Source: DYGA01 sp964540695 (GTDB lineage: Bacteria > Patescibacteriota > Patescibacteriia > S139-126). From it: a stretch of 40,859 nucleotides of DNA. A program made the translations under genes and the position numbers. The DNA lies in contig CAZINS010000008.1 in NCBI GenBank assembly GCA_964540695.1, positions 1-40,859 on the forward strand. The letters are read 5' to 3'. This document shows positions 24,235 through 31,417 of the stretch, piece by piece (position 1 is the stretch's first letter; the number at the start of each line of letters is the position of its first letter). The notes beneath the pieces are model-generated. The model worked only from the letters and a program-made list of their open reading frames with translations. It ran no database searches and was not told the DNA's origin.

Positions 24235-26988
24235 ATGAAATTATTAAACAAAATTTTTGGCGATCCAAATGATAAATATCTCAAATCATTACAACCTTTA
24301 GTTGAGAAAATTAATAAGTTGGAGAGCGATATAAAAAATCTATCAGACCAAGAATTACAAGCAAAGACTGGTTATTTTAAGGATATCTTAGTTAAAGACA
24401 ATGACTTAGATAAAATTCTACCAGAAGCATTTGCTGTAGTTAGAGAAGCTTCACGTCGTACTATTGGTTTGCGGCATTTTGATACACAATTATTGGGTGG
24501 CATTGTTCTCCATCAGGGTCAAATTACTGAAATGAAAACTGGTGAAGGTAAAACATTGGTAGCTACATTACCTTTATATTTAAATGCATTGACTGGTAAA
24601 GGTGTACATTTGGTAACAGTTAATGATTATTTAGCCAGGCGTGATGCTGTTTGGATGGGGAAAATTTATCATTTTTTAGGACTTTCAGTTGCTTGTATAC
24701 AACAACAGGGCGTTTCTTATTTGTATGATCCAACAAAAAAAATAGATTCGGAATCATCTGTGGTGGTTGATATGGATAATTTAAGACCATGCAGTCGGGC
24801 CGAAGCTTATCGGGCAGATATAACTTATGGTACCAATAATGAGTTTGGCTTTGATTATTTGCGTGACAATATGGCTATTGAAACCGCCCAAGTAGTACAG
24901 AGGGGTTTATATTTCACCATAGTTGACGAAATTGATTCAATTTTAATTGATGAAGCCAGGACGCCATTGATTATATCTGCGCCAGCCGAAGAATCTGAAG
25001 ACCAATACCAACAGTTTGCTCAAATTGCTCGCCAATTAGTGGAAAACCAAGATTATAATGTTGATGAAAAAATGCGGGCAGTTACCTTAACAGAAGCTGG
25101 TATTGCCAAAGTTGAAAAAATTTTACAAGTGGGGAATATATATACTGATCAGCAACTAAACCTTGTTTATCATATTGAAAATGCATTAAAAGCCAAAACT
25201 CTTTTTTTACTTGATCGTGACTATATTGTTAAAGAAGGCGAAGTGATAATAGTTGATGAATTTACTGGTCGTTTAATGCAAGGCCGAAGGTATTCTGAAG
25301 GTTTACATCAAGCTATAGAAGCCAAAGAAGGTGTCAAAGTTCAACAAGAATCACAGACCCTAGCCTCAATCACTTTTCAAAATTACTTCAGAATGTATGA
25401 AAAATTGTCTGGTATGACTGGTACAGCTTTTACCGAGGCTGAAGAGTTTTACAAAATCTATGGCTTAGAGGTGACAGTAATTCCAACTAATAAACAGATA
25501 GCCCGAAAAGATTTAGAGGATTCAATTTATAAAACCGAACTTGGTAAATTTAATGCTTTAATAAAAGAAGTAAAGAAAAGGGTTAATTTAGGTCAACCGA
25601 TTTTAATTGGCACTGTTTCAGTTGAAAAAAATGAGTTACTTCATCAACTTTTAGAAAGAGCAGGTATAAAACACGAAATTTTAAATGCCAAAAATCACGC
25701 TAGAGAAGCGGAAATTATAGCCCAGGCCGGTAGGCCAGGTGCAGTCACGGTAGCTACTAATATGGCCGGCCGTGGTGTTGATATTATATTAGGTGGACAA
25801 CCTTTTAATGAAGAATTACATAACCAAGTAAAAACTGCTGGTGGCTTGCATGTTATTGGTACTGAGAGACATGAATCTCGTAGAATTGATAATCAATTAC
25901 GGGGACGAAGTGGACGTCAAGGTGACCCAGGTAGCACTCAATTTTATATATCTATGGAAGATGATTTAATGAGAATTTTCGGCTCAGATAGAATGAAAGC
26001 TATTATGACTACGTTGAAAGTACCTGAAGATATGCCCATAGAAAACAAAATAATTAGTAAGTCAATTGAAACAGCTCAAAAGAAAATTGAAGGTCATAAT
26101 TTTGATATCAGAAAACATTTAGTTGAATATGATGATGTTATCAATAAACATCGAGAGACTATTTACCGTAAACGTAAAGATATCCTTTTAGCCGCGGAAA
26201 GGGATATTATAAATAATGTCTCTGCGGAAAAGTCTGAATTAAAAAATATAATTCTAGAAGTAATTCAAGATGAACTTGATCAAGTAATATCATTTCATAC
26301 TACTGCGGAAAAAATACGTGATTGGAATATAAAAGAAATCTTTGAAACAATTAAAACAATTTATCCTGTCGAAAATTTATTTTTAGACGAGTTAGAAGGT
26401 TTATCAAGAGAAAAATTTGATGGCGCGGCACAAGCACAATATCGTACAGAATTAATTGAAACAATATTCAAAGATATAAAGGAAAAATATGATATATTAG
26501 AAAAACAAATACTACACGGACCACTGGGAGATAATAAACAAATAATGAGGCAGATTGAAAAAGCTGTTTATTTACGCGCTATTGATATTCATTGGATTTC
26601 ACACATTGATACTCTAGATAGAATCAGACAGGGGATAGGTCTTAGGGGTTATGGACAAAGAGATCCTTTGGTTGAATACAAAAAAGAAGCTTATCGTTTA
26701 TTTAATGAACTGTTACAAGCTATACAAAACCAAGTGGTTTATTCGATTTTCAAAGTCATTCAGGCTCAGGAAGTGTCACTCCGTTCACCCCTGCAACGAC
26801 AAGGTTTGAAAATGTCAGCACCGGCTAAAACCATGGAAAAGGGACAGACTAAAGGTGATTTACCAAATAGTTCTCAATCACAAATACAAGAAAAACCTTA
26901 TTCACACCTTAATGGTATAAAAGTTGGTCGAAATGACCTTTGTCCTTGTGGTTCAGGTAAAAAGTATAAACGTTGTCACGGAGCGTGA
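24235..26988 (+). CDS. secA: Preprotein translocase ATPase SecA
   Basis: The cytoplasmic motor that pushes preproteins through SecYEG. The 917-residue product is full length. Motifs: MKTGEGKTLVA (Walker A at 102-108), VNDYLARRDAVWMG, ITYGTNNEFGFDYLRDN, DEID (231-234) followed by SILIDEARTPLIIS, VATNMAGRGVDIILGG and GTERHESRRIDNQLRGRSGR. An insert of about 25 residues (160-185) precedes the ADITYGTNNE motif. The C-terminus holds a complete zinc SEC-C tail, C903-x-C905...C914-H915, for SecB or ribosome contact. A perfect 8-bp hairpin overlaps the stop codon. secD and secF follow within 1.3 kb. Confidence 0.97.
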   Translation: MKLLNKIFGDPNDKYLKSLQPLVEKINKLESDIKNLSDQELQAKTGYFKDILVKDNDLDKILPEAFAVVREASRRTIGLRHFDTQLLGGIVLHQGQITEMKTGEGKTLVATLPLYLNALTGKGVHLVTVNDYLARRDAVWMGKIYHFLGLSVACIQQQGVSYLYDPTKKIDSESSVVVDMDNLRPCSRAEAYRADITYGTNNEFGFDYLRDNMAIETAQVVQRGLYFTIVDEIDSILIDEARTPLIISAPAEESEDQYQQFAQIARQLVENQDYNVDEKMRAVTLTEAGIAKVEKILQVGNIYTDQQLNLVYHIENALKAKTLFLLDRDYIVKEGEVIIVDEFTGRLMQGRRYSEGLHQAIEAKEGVKVQQESQTLASITFQNYFRMYEKLSGMTGTAFTEAEEFYKIYGLEVTVIPTNKQIARKDLEDSIYKTELGKFNALIKEVKKRVNLGQPILIGTVSVEKNELLHQLLERAGIKHEILNAKNHAREAEIIAQAGRPGAVTVATNMAGRGVDIILGGQPFNEELHNQVKTAGGLHVIGTERHESRRIDNQLRGRSGRQGDPGSTQFYISMEDDLMRIFGSDRMKAIMTTLKVPEDMPIENKIISKSIETAQKKIEGHNFDIRKHLVEYDDVINKHRETIYRKRKDILLAAERDIINNVSAEKSELKNIILEVIQDELDQVISFHTTAEKIRDWNIKEIFETIKTIYPVENLFLDELEGLSREKFDGAAQAQYRTELIETIFKDIKEKYDILEKQILHGPLGDNKQIMRQIEKAVYLRAIDIHWISHIDTLDRIRQGIGLRGYGQRDPLVEYKKEAYRLFNELLQAIQNQVVYSIFKVIQAQEVSLRSPLQRQGLKMSAPAKTMEKGQTKGDLPNSSQSQIQEKPYSHLNGIKVGRNDLCPCGSGKKYKRCHGA

Positions 26989-26991
26989 CAA
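26973..26991 (+). promoter_or_regulatory. Hairpin overlapping the secA stop codon
   Basis: TTGTCACG (26973-26980) and CGTGACAA (26984-26991) are perfectly complementary around a GAG loop; the TGA stop is inside the 3' arm. No U-run follows, so it is not a standard intrinsic terminator. The same TGTCAC and GTGA words recur in the following RNA candidate, so alternative pairings are possible. Confidence 0.5.
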
Positions 26992-27002
26992 TCTAAAACG
27001 TC

Positions 27003-27101
27003 GTGATAAAAAAATCGCAAGAGTTAAGTCAGGCAATGTTACAAGGTCGTTCGTTTGTCACTACTTGACCGCCTGATATTCTTGCGATAGCTAAATGTCA
27101 C
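27003..27101 (+). ncRNA. Structured RNA candidate downstream of secA
   Basis: This is the core of the longest gene-free stretch (26989-27185). GTGAT (27003-27007) pairs with GTCAC (27097-27101). After an A-rich internal loop, ATCGCAAGA (27014-27022) pairs perfectly with TCTTGCGAT (27080-27088). After a 5/2 internal loop, GTCAGGC (27028-27034) pairs with GCCTGAT (27071-27077). GGTC (27045-27048) can pair with GACC (27067-27070) inside. By hand count 27014-27088 is 44% GC, well above its AT-rich surroundings, as expected of a structured RNA. I find no SRP, tmRNA, RNase P or known riboswitch signature. It may be a small RNA or a cis element for the DUF1653 and L,D-transpeptidase genes. Confidence 0.45.
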
Positions 27102-27126
27102 TTCTTAGGAGATGAAGAAAGTTCGC

Positions 27127-27151
27127 TTAATTCTCTCTTCGGATGAATTAA
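27127..27151 (+). promoter_or_regulatory. UUCG-capped hairpin upstream of the DUF1653 gene
   Basis: TTAATTC (27127-27133) pairs with GAATTAA (27145-27151). Inside, TC-TTCG-GA (27136-27143) forms a C(UUCG)G tetraloop, one of the most stable RNA loops. It lies 34 bp before the DUF1653 ATG and could be the last domain of the upstream RNA candidate, a processing site or a weak terminator. The downstream tract is AT-rich (ATTATTTTTAG) but not a clean U-run. Confidence 0.4.
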
Positions 27152-27185
27152 TACTAATTAATTATTTTTAGTTTGACAAGTTAAA

Positions 27186-27398
27186 ATGGAAATTAAAACT
27201 GGTAAATACAAACATTATAAAGGCGGCGAATACGAAGTATTGGGAGTGGCTAAGCATAGTGAAACAAATGAATTACTTGTTGTTTATCGCGCTTTGTACG
27301 GTAAGTTTGAACTATATGTAAGACCATATGATATGTTTAGAGAAGAGTTGATAGTTGATGGTAAGAAAGTCGCCAGATTTAAATATTTAGGGGAGTAA
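27186..27398 (+). CDS. DUF1653 domain protein
   Basis: A 70-residue protein that is essentially one DUF1653 domain. The family pattern is complete: GKYKHYKGGEYEVLGVAKHS, then ETNELLVVYRALYG, LYVRPYDMFREEL and a final RFKYLGE. The domain is widespread as a small stand-alone cytoplasmic protein and its biochemical role is not known to me. The fold is expected to be a small SH3-like beta barrel. A TTGACA at 27173-27178 is too close to the ATG to be its promoter. It starts 34 bp after the UUCG hairpin and ends 7 bp before the L,D-transpeptidase gene, so these two probably share a transcript. Confidence 0.88.
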   Translation: MEIKTGKYKHYKGGEYEVLGVAKHSETNELLVVYRALYGKFELYVRPYDMFREELIVDGKKVARFKYLGE

Positions 27399-27405
27399 GA
27401 TAAAA

Positions 27406-28155
27406 ATGAAAAAAATAATTTTTACATTAGCTATAATATTTATATTATTTCCCAATCAAATTTGGGCACAAAATAGTCAACAGTTAGATAGCGATAACGA
27501 TGGTTTAACTGATTGGGCAGAATTAAATATTTATTTTACTGATCCATTAAATTCTGATACTGATGATGATGGGTTCTTGGATGGTGAGGAAATTAATAAA
27601 CATTTTTCTCCCCACGACAAAGATAAAACACTATCACAGTATGATTTAGATAATGATGGTTTATCAGATTGGCTAGAATTACAATTTGGAACTAGTTTAA
27701 ATAATTCTGATACTGATGGTGATGGATTTAGTGATTATCAAGAAATTTTGAACAGTTTTGATCCGCTAAATCCTGTAGCGGCTAAATTAAAACAAGAAAT
27801 AATTATTGATACTAGTAAACAAATATTAACTGCAACATTACGTGATATTCCTTTAGCTAATTTCCCAGTTTCAACCGGCAAAAAAGGTTATGAAACCCCA
27901 AAGGGTGAATTTTTTGTAAATAATAAAGCTTTAAGAGCTTGGTCAAAGACTTATGGTTTATGGATGCCTTATTGGATGAGCTTTATTGGTTCCCAATATG
28001 GTATCCATGAGTTACCAGAATGGCCCGGTGGATTAAAAGAAGGTCAAAATCATTTAGGTACACCCGTATCACATGGTTGTGTTAGACTAGGAGTAGGGCC
28101 GGCTAAATGGCTTTATAATTGGGCTAATATTGGCACAAAAGTTATTGTAAAATAA
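27406..28155 (+). CDS. Secreted L,D-transpeptidase with calcium-binding repeats
   Basis: The 249-residue product has a signal peptide (about 1-21, ending IWAQ), then three thrombospondin type 3-like Asp-rich repeats (about 27-118: DSDNDGLTDWAEL, DTDDDGFLDGEE, DLDNDGLSDWLEL, DTDGDGFSDYQE) and a YkuD catalytic domain (about 130-249). The catalytic motif is SHGCVRL (222-228) with Cys225 as nucleophile and H201 upstream in GIHELPEWPGG. YkuD enzymes make 3-3 peptidoglycan cross-links or attach proteins to the wall. The D-x-D-x-DG loops should bind calcium, so the substrate or the attachment may be calcium-dependent (inference). Its neighbours are the Sec genes. Confidence 0.9.
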   Translation: MKKIIFTLAIIFILFPNQIWAQNSQQLDSDNDGLTDWAELNIYFTDPLNSDTDDDGFLDGEEINKHFSPHDKDKTLSQYDLDNDGLSDWLELQFGTSLNNSDTDGDGFSDYQEILNSFDPLNPVAAKLKQEIIIDTSKQILTATLRDIPLANFPVSTGKKGYETPKGEFFVNNKALRAWSKTYGLWMPYWMSFIGSQYGIHELPEWPGGLKEGQNHLGTPVSHGCVRLGVGPAKWLYNWANIGTKVIVK

Positions 28156-28170
28156 AGAGGATAATTCTAC

Positions 28171-28198
28171 TTGCTTTTTTTTATGTACTGGGTATAAT
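28171..28198 (+). promoter_or_regulatory. Promoter of the secD-secF operon
   Basis: TTGCTT (28171-28176), a 16-bp spacer and consensus TATAAT (28193-28198). The expected transcript start near 28205 gives a leader of about 39 nt that contains the hairpin at 28214-28237. The leader is long for this window. Confidence 0.65.
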
Positions 28199-28213
28199 AT
28201 ATTCGTTAAATAT

Positions 28214-28237
28214 TTGATGGTTTATCCATCAATTTTT
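28214..28237 (+). promoter_or_regulatory. Leader hairpin with U-run before secD
   Basis: TTGATGG (28214-28220) and CCATCAA (28226-28232) form a perfect 7-bp stem with a 5-nt loop, followed directly by TTTTT (28233-28237). The ATG of secD is at 28244. The element lies between the promoter and the gene, looks like a small attenuator, and occupies the place a Shine-Dalgarno site would. The stem is weak, so read-through is likely. Confidence 0.5.
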
Positions 28238-28243
28238 ATAACT

Positions 28244-29947
28244 ATGGCAAAAATAAAAAACAATCCAAGTAAATTAAGTGTTAAACAAAAACTTTGGCTT
28301 AAGGCCATTTTTATTGTTATACTTTTTTTATTTTTTGGAGGTATAGTTTACCCAGTTTTACCAGCTGGTGTTCCAGGCAAAGCTTGGTTTGATTCTTTTC
28401 AACCAAAATTAGGACTTGATTTACAAGGTGGCGCACATTTAGTTTTTGAAGCTGATACTTCACAAATAGCTGATGCCGATAAAGCTTCAGCTGTTGAAGG
28501 CGTGCGTGATGTGATTGAACGTAGAGTAAATTCTTTTGGTATTGCCGAACCACTTATTCAAACCAATAAAGAAGGCGATAATTATCGTGTCATAGTTGAA
28601 CTAGCTGGGGTATTTGATATTTCAGAAGCAATTAAACAAATTGGAGAAACTCCATTGCTTGAATTTAAAGAACAAAATCCAAATTTTACCGGTGAAATTA
28701 AATTAACCGATGATCAACAACAAATTTTAGACCAGTATAACACCCAAGCCAAAGAAAAAGCTCTGGAAGTACTTAATAAATTGAAAAATGGCGAAGATTT
28801 TGCTGCTTTAGCAAAAGAATATTCGCAAGATCCTGGAAGTAAAGATCAAGGGGGGAATTTAGGTTTTGTTAAAAGAGGTGTTTTAGTTGCTGAATTTGAA
28901 AATGAAATTTTTGATCAACTGACTGATGGTGAAGTAGCCTCCACGCCAATAGAAACACAATTTGGTTTTCATATTATTCAAAAATTATCAGAGAAAGGAT
29001 TTGGTGATAATAGGGAAGTGGAATCAAGACATATATTGATTGCTAAAATTTCTCCTCAAGACTTATTTGCCGGTGAAGATCAATGGATAAATACTCAACT
29101 TTCCGGTAAAAACTTAGAACGTGCTCAATTAGTATTTAACCAAAATACCAATGCTCCGGAAATTAGTTTGACTTTTAATGAAGAAGGAAAAAAATTATTT
29201 GCTGAAATAACCAAAAAAAATCTAAATAAACCAGTAGCCATATTTTTAGATGGTGAACCAATATCTATTCCTACCGTGCAAAATGAAATTACTGAAGGGC
29301 AGGCGGTTATTAGTGGAGATTTTACTATTTCTGAGGCAAAACTTTTAGCTCAACGACTAAATGCTGGTGCTTTACCAGTACCAATTAGTCTAGTAACTCA
29401 ACAAACTATTGGACCTACTTTAGGCGCTAAGAGTATTCAACAAAGTATTTTTGCAGGAATCATCGGTGTAATTGCTGTTGTTTTGTTTATGCTTTTATAT
29501 TACCGACTTTTAGGTTTATTTGCCTCCCTGTCTTTAGGTTTTTATGGAGTAGTAGTGTTTGGTTTATTTCAAGCTATTCCCGTAACATTAACTCTAGCTG
29601 GTATTGCCGGATTTATTTTATCTTTAGGTATGGCAGTTGATGCAAACGTTTTAATTTTTGAAAGAGTAAAAGAAGAATTAAAGAAAGGCGAACCACTTGA
29701 TTTAGCATTAACAGACGGTTTTAAAAGAGCTTGGCCATCAATTCGTGATTCAAATCTATCAACATTAATTACTACAGTCATATTGTTTTGGTTTGGCACT
29801 TCAGCTATCAAAGGATTTGCTCTAACTTTGAGTATCGGGGTAATTGTTAGTATGTTTAGCGCTATAACTGTTACCAAAACTTTGCTGGAGATCTTTATGG
29901 TTAAAAAACTAGAAAAATATAAATGGTTATTTGGATTTTTTAAATAA
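28244..29947 (+). CDS. secD: SecD translocase subunit with an inserted parvulin-like domain
   Basis: SecD uses the proton gradient to help complete export after SecA. I start it at ATG 28244 (567 residues), because the earlier in-frame TTG/ATG lie inside the leader hairpin. SecD hallmarks are LGLDLQGGAHLVFE (57-69), ERRVNSFGIAEP (92-103), VAIFLDGEPISIP (331-343), TIGPTLGAKSIQQS (388-401) and FILSLGMAVDANVLIFERV (457-475), with six membrane segments. Between LLEFKEQ (138-144) and the resumed SecD P1 head (from about 281) lies an insert of about 135 residues. It contains a parvulin/SurA-like stretch: LKNGEDFAALAKEYSQDPGS, GGNLGFVKRG, ETQFGFHIIQ. The strand that usually opens a parvulin domain (A-R-H-I-L-V) appears after it, as SRHILIAK (261-268). 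Confidence 0.94.
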   Translation: MAKIKNNPSKLSVKQKLWLKAIFIVILFLFFGGIVYPVLPAGVPGKAWFDSFQPKLGLDLQGGAHLVFEADTSQIADADKASAVEGVRDVIERRVNSFGIAEPLIQTNKEGDNYRVIVELAGVFDISEAIKQIGETPLLEFKEQNPNFTGEIKLTDDQQQILDQYNTQAKEKALEVLNKLKNGEDFAALAKEYSQDPGSKDQGGNLGFVKRGVLVAEFENEIFDQLTDGEVASTPIETQFGFHIIQKLSEKGFGDNREVESRHILIAKISPQDLFAGEDQWINTQLSGKNLERAQLVFNQNTNAPEISLTFNEEGKKLFAEITKKNLNKPVAIFLDGEPISIPTVQNEITEGQAVISGDFTISEAKLLAQRLNAGALPVPISLVTQQTIGPTLGAKSIQQSIFAGIIGVIAVVLFMLLYYRLLGLFASLSLGFYGVVVFGLFQAIPVTLTLAGIAGFILSLGMAVDANVLIFERVKEELKKGEPLDLALTDGFKRAWPSIRDSNLSTLITTVILFWFGTSAIKGFALTLSIGVIVSMFSAITVTKTLLEIFMVKKLEKYKWLFGFFK

Positions 29948-29950
29948 TTT

Positions 29951-30865
29951 ATGAATTTTCCCTTCATTAGAAAAAGAAAATATTGGTATATTCTATCTGG
30001 ATTTTTGACGATTATATCTTTGGCGTCAATTATAACTTGGGGTTTTAAACCAGGCATTGATTTTACTGGCGGTTCTTTGCTGGAAATTCAATTTACTGCC
30101 GACGCCCCGAATATGGATGAATTAAATACAAAAGTCAAGGAACTAAATTTAGGCAATTTTAGTATTCAACCATCAGAAAATAATACCTATATTTTTCGTC
30201 AAAAAAATTTAAGTGAAGAAGAACATAATTTACTTATTAGTAGTATTAGCACATATTATCAAGAAAAATATGGTGGTGAAGTCATACAACAACGTTTTGA
30301 ATCAATTGGTCCGAGTATAGGTTTGGAGTTACGTAATAAAGCTTTTACTACAACTGCATTAACTCTTTTATTTATTATACTTTTTATTGCTTACGCTTTT
30401 AGAAAAGTTTCACAACCTGTAGCGTCATGGAAATATGGATTGGCAGCTTTGGTCGCTCTTTTTCATGACATTATAATATTATTAGGTGTATTTTCAATTT
30501 TAGGAAAGTTTTTGGGTTATGAGATAAACATACTATTTTTAACAGCTTTACTAACAACTCTTGGCTATTCAATCAATGATACTATCGTAGTTTTTGATCG
30601 TATCAGAGAAAATATATTTACCCGTCATGAAGATTTTCCGGAAGCAGTTGAAGACTCAATGAATCAAACATTAGCCAGATCAGTTAACACATCTTTTACT
30701 ACCTTGCTAGTTTTATTTGCAGTATATTTTTTTGGTGGAGATACTATCAAGGAATTTGTTTTAGCATTATTGGTAGGTATCGGCATAGGTACTTATTCTT
30801 CAATTTTTATTGCTTCACCAATTTTAGTTGATTGGTTTAAATTTTCACAAAATAAAAAAAATTAA
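29951..30865 (+). CDS. secF: SecF translocase subunit
   Basis: The partner of SecD in the SecDF export complex. The 304-residue product starts with a basic N-terminus and one membrane helix, then the SecF signature PGIDFTGGSLLEIQF (about 34-48), a short extracytoplasmic domain (about 48-130) and five further membrane segments with GYSINDTIVVFDRIREN and SVNTSFTTLLVLFAVYFFGG. It starts 3 bp after the secD stop. secD and secF are separate genes here rather than a fusion. The small periplasmic domain has no insert, in contrast to SecD. Confidence 0.95.
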   Translation: MNFPFIRKRKYWYILSGFLTIISLASIITWGFKPGIDFTGGSLLEIQFTADAPNMDELNTKVKELNLGNFSIQPSENNTYIFRQKNLSEEEHNLLISSISTYYQEKYGGEVIQQRFESIGPSIGLELRNKAFTTTALTLLFIILFIAYAFRKVSQPVASWKYGLAALVALFHDIIILLGVFSILGKFLGYEINILFLTALLTTLGYSINDTIVVFDRIRENIFTRHEDFPEAVEDSMNQTLARSVNTSFTTLLVLFAVYFFGGDTIKEFVLALLVGIGIGTYSSIFIASPILVDWFKFSQNKKN

Positions 30866-30875
30866 TTATAAACTT

Positions 30876-31337
30876 ATGGCAGGGAAAATACTTACTGAAC
30901 AAGGACATCAAAAAATAAAAGAAGAATTAGAATACTTGAAAAAAATTAGAATACCAGAACTGGCTAAGAGAATTGCTGAAGCCAAAGAACTAGGTGATTT
31001 ATCAGAAAATGCTGAATATCAAGAAGCCAAAGATGAGCAAGGTTTAGTGGCCAAAAAAATAAATGAATTAGAAGAATTATTACGTATCGCTACTGTAACT
31101 GATACTAGTAACATCAATAAAACAGAAGTTGACATGGGAAACACTATTGTAGTTAGTCAAAATGGTAACCAAATAGAATTTAAAATTGTCAGTTCCAATG
31201 AAGTCAATCCGGCAGAAGGTAAAATTTCTAACGAATCTCCATTAGGCCAGTCTTTTTTAGGTAAAAAGAAGGGAGATACAGTAGAGGTTGATATACCAAA
31301 AGGAAAGATAATCTATAAGATAATAGATATAAAATAG
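30876..31337 (+). CDS. greA: Transcription elongation factor GreA
   Basis: GreA rescues backtracked RNA polymerase by stimulating transcript cleavage in the secondary channel. The 153-residue form from ATG 30876 begins MAGKILTEQGHQKIKEELEY, the normal GreA start; an upstream in-frame ATG at 30828 lies inside secF. The coiled-coil tip signature AKELGDLSENAEYQEAKDEQ is intact with its acidic residues, and the C-terminal FKBP-like domain shows SPLGQSFLGKKKGDTVEVDIP (in two adjoining parts). It lies 10 bp after secF. Confidence 0.95.
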   Translation: MAGKILTEQGHQKIKEELEYLKKIRIPELAKRIAEAKELGDLSENAEYQEAKDEQGLVAKKINELEELLRIATVTDTSNINKTEVDMGNTIVVSQNGNQIEFKIVSSNEVNPAEGKISNESPLGQSFLGKKKGDTVEVDIPKGKIIYKIIDIK

Positions 31338-31364
31338 CTATTATTTATTACTTGGACGTGTTGC

Positions 31365-31392
31365 TTGCATAATAACACCAAACTCTTATAAT
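31365..31392 (+). promoter_or_regulatory. Promoter of lysS
   Basis: TTGCAT (31365-31370), a 16-bp spacer and consensus TATAAT (31387-31392). The expected start near 31399 gives a leader of about 19 nt before the lysS ATG at 31418, with no purine-rich Shine-Dalgarno site. Confidence 0.6.
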
Positions 31393-31417
31393 TGATGTAT
31401 AAATCAGTCTTATTTTT

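Noticed and set aside
27003..27101. SRP RNA, tmRNA, 6S RNA or a tRNA in the secA-DUF1653 gap
   Set aside because: No GGAA/GNRA-capped SRP core, no tmRNA ends or tag frame, no T-loop sequence. A 6S-like bubble is not convincing. It is left as an unnamed RNA candidate.
27173..27178. Consensus TTGACA as a promoter -35 for the DUF1653 gene
   Set aside because: The matching -10 would fall inside the coding region at about 27196-27201 and reads AAACTG.
28650..29090. The parvulin-like part of SecD as a separate gene or a chimeric assembly join
   Set aside because: The reading frame is continuous and SecD motifs resume directly after it, so it is an insert within one protein on the evidence here.
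29569..30057. A 162-residue reading frame on the minus strand
   Set aside because: It lies entirely antisense to the conserved ends of secD and secF, has no recognisable domain or operon partner, and its codon pattern follows from the real genes.
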